This document shows positions 6,009 to 6,933 of a stretch of 6,933 nt of DNA, in pieces. The notes beneath the pieces are model-generated. The model searched no databases. It was not told the origin of the DNA and saw nothing but the letters and a program-made list of their open reading frames with translations. The DNA comes from Weeksellaceae bacterium (lineage in GTDB: Bacteria > Bacteroidota > Bacteroidia > Flavobacteriales > Weeksellaceae). Where the stretch lies: contig JAQVDG010000107.1 in NCBI GenBank assembly GCA_028698395.1, positions 1 to 6,933 on the forward strand, written 5' to 3'. The translations under genes were made by a program, and so were the position numbers. The first letter of the stretch is position 1; the number at the start of each line of letters is the position of its first letter.

Positions 6009-6933
6009 GTTGCTGTAACCGGATAATGGTCAGAAAGGTTCACATTCCGGAGAACTTTATAACGAAGTGGTATAAATTCTTTGGAATGAAAAACATAATC
6101 CAAACGCAATGGATATTTAAAATCATGAAAACTGGTTCCGGATGAATTCCCTGTTGAAAGATAGGCATCGTTCAGCCGATATAAGATTTGTTGGTATTCG
6201 TATGAATAAGGAACAGAATTCAAGTCTCCTGCCAATAAAACCGGATGTGGAGAATTAACAATATAATACACCAAATTTTTAACTTGTTTTTCATGGCGTA
6301 AAAAGCCTTTTGTTAATTTATTTTTTAGAATTTTCACGTTTTTTTCTCTTTGTTCCGTATCATTAACGGTTTCTTTCACTAAGTTTTTATCAATCAACAT
6401 AGATTCTAAATACACATTTATTACCCGAATAGTGTCTTTTCCCATATCCAAATCGGCATAAGCAGCATATCCGGTGGTTCCGTTTTCTCCTGAAAAAATC
6501 TGTTTGAATTCGATAATAGGAAATTTACTGAATACTTGAATAATTGAGTTTTTTTCGTGGTAATAATCCGGGAAAACCTCTTTTTTTATTTCATTCAGTT
6601 GTTTATTTTTTAAATAAACCTCTTGTAAAAGTACAATATCTGCATTTTCAGATTTAAAAAATTCTTCATAACCGGAAATTCTCAGCTGATGTCCGTTGAA
6701 TGTGAGCAGTTTTAAATCTGCCGGTTCAGAAGAGGGCTTTCCAAAGAATTGATACGAAGTCTGCAAAGGAAAATAAAGCCCGGCAGACAAAATTGTAAAT
6801 AAAACAGCAAAAAGAATTTTTCGGAAAAATAATAAAACCAACAAAAGAATATTTATTAAAACAACCAAAGGATAAAAAATGGGCAAAAAACCGAAGTATG
6901 GAAAAGTTGACGGTGCAATATTCGGCGCAAGAT
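5993..6933 (-). CDS. Membrane-anchored endonuclease/exonuclease/phosphatase-family protein (5' partial)
   Basis: The frame is open to the window edge with 312 complete codons and no ATG upstream of the domain, so the true start lies outside the window. The TTG at 6884-6886 can serve as a formal start but is more likely an internal Leu. The codons before it read PNIAPSTFPYFGF, which fits the conserved loop and second membrane helix of this Bacteroidota family. Numbering from the first complete codon, hydrophobic segments lie at about 16-36 and 39-55, joined by FRK; a first helix is probably cut off. The catalytic domain (about 72-312) keeps the expected EEP-fold metal and active-site residues: Asn79, Glu104 (LLQE), Asn172 (NVYLES), Asp236 and Asn238 (GDLNSVP), Asp278 (RLDYVF) and Asp301-His302 (SDHYPV). 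The fold cuts phosphodiester or phosphomonoester bonds in nucleic acids, lipids or inositol phosphates; the substrate here cannot be told. Membrane anchoring argues against a simple cytoplasmic DNA-repair role. The catalytic side of the membrane is uncertain. Confidence 0.85.
   Translation of the reverse strand, partial: LAPNIAPSTFPYFGFLPIFYPLVVLINILLLVLLFFRKILFAVLFTILSAGLYFPLQTSYQFFGKPSSEPADLKLLTFNGHQLRISGYEEFFKSENADIVLLQEVYLKNKQLNEIKKEVFPDYYHEKNSIIQVFSKFPIIEFKQIFSGENGTTGYAAYADLDMGKDTIRVINVYLESMLIDKNLVKETVNDTEQREKNVKILKNKLTKGFLRHEKQVKNLVYYIVNSPHPVLLAGDLNSVPYSYEYQQILYRLNDAYLSTGNSSGTSFHDFKYPLRLDYVFHSKEFIPLRYKVLRNVNLSDHYPVTATFKLP

Noticed and set aside
3877..6933. A defence island or novel multi-gene nuclease system
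   Set aside because: The two nuclease-fold genes, LOG, porZ and recO are each recognisable chromosomal families with uniform composition, and there are no mobile-element marks, repeats or toxin-antitoxin-like genes around them.

Overview
This window looks like an ordinary chromosomal stretch from a member of the Bacteroidota, most likely Flavobacteriales. The reasons are very AT-rich DNA, A/T-rich sequence instead of purine-rich ribosome-binding sites before the start codons, a type IX secretion system (T9SS) component (PorZ) with a Por-secretion C-terminal domain, a head-GIN (DUF2807) lipoprotein, and a -7 box matching the Bacteroidota consensus TAnnTTTG. The genus cannot be fixed from this sequence alone.

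Layout: bases 1-85 hold no gene. They are the AT-rich leader of a plus-strand gene (86-802) for a DUF2807/head-GIN lipoprotein with a striking GSGD-rung repeat. This gene converges on a block of five minus-strand genes filling the rest of the window. Read in their own direction from the right edge they are: (1) a membrane-anchored endonuclease/exonuclease/phosphatase-fold protein (5993 to the window edge, 5' end cut off); (2) a DEDDh exonuclease fused to a UvrC-like GIY-YIG region and a four-Cys motif (4586-5935); (3) a LOG-family nucleotide phosphoribohydrolase (3877-4572); (4) PorZ, a double beta-propeller protein of the T9SS attachment complex (1551-3821); (5) RecO, the recombination mediator (838-1551). 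Gaps in the block are 57, 13, 55 and -1 bases. A good Bacteroidota-type promoter lies in the 57-base gap, so genes 2-5 may form one transcript starting there, with read-through from gene 1 possible.

How they work together: two of the block genes act in DNA repair or processing (the exonuclease fusion and RecO), one in cell-surface export (PorZ) and one in nucleotide metabolism (LOG). PorZ and RecO are the tightest pair, overlapping by one base (TAATG), although their products act in different compartments.

No phage, transposon, CRISPR array, RNA gene or clear new multi-gene system was found. The points most worth a second look are: apparent loss of key GIY-YIG active-site residues in the exonuclease fusion while its UvrC-type Cys cluster is intact; the porZ-recO overlap; an exact 17-bp direct repeat across the exonuclease/LOG gene boundary; and a strong excess of CCGG with no GGCC found. 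The last minus-strand gene should be read as open at the window edge, not as starting at an internal TTG.
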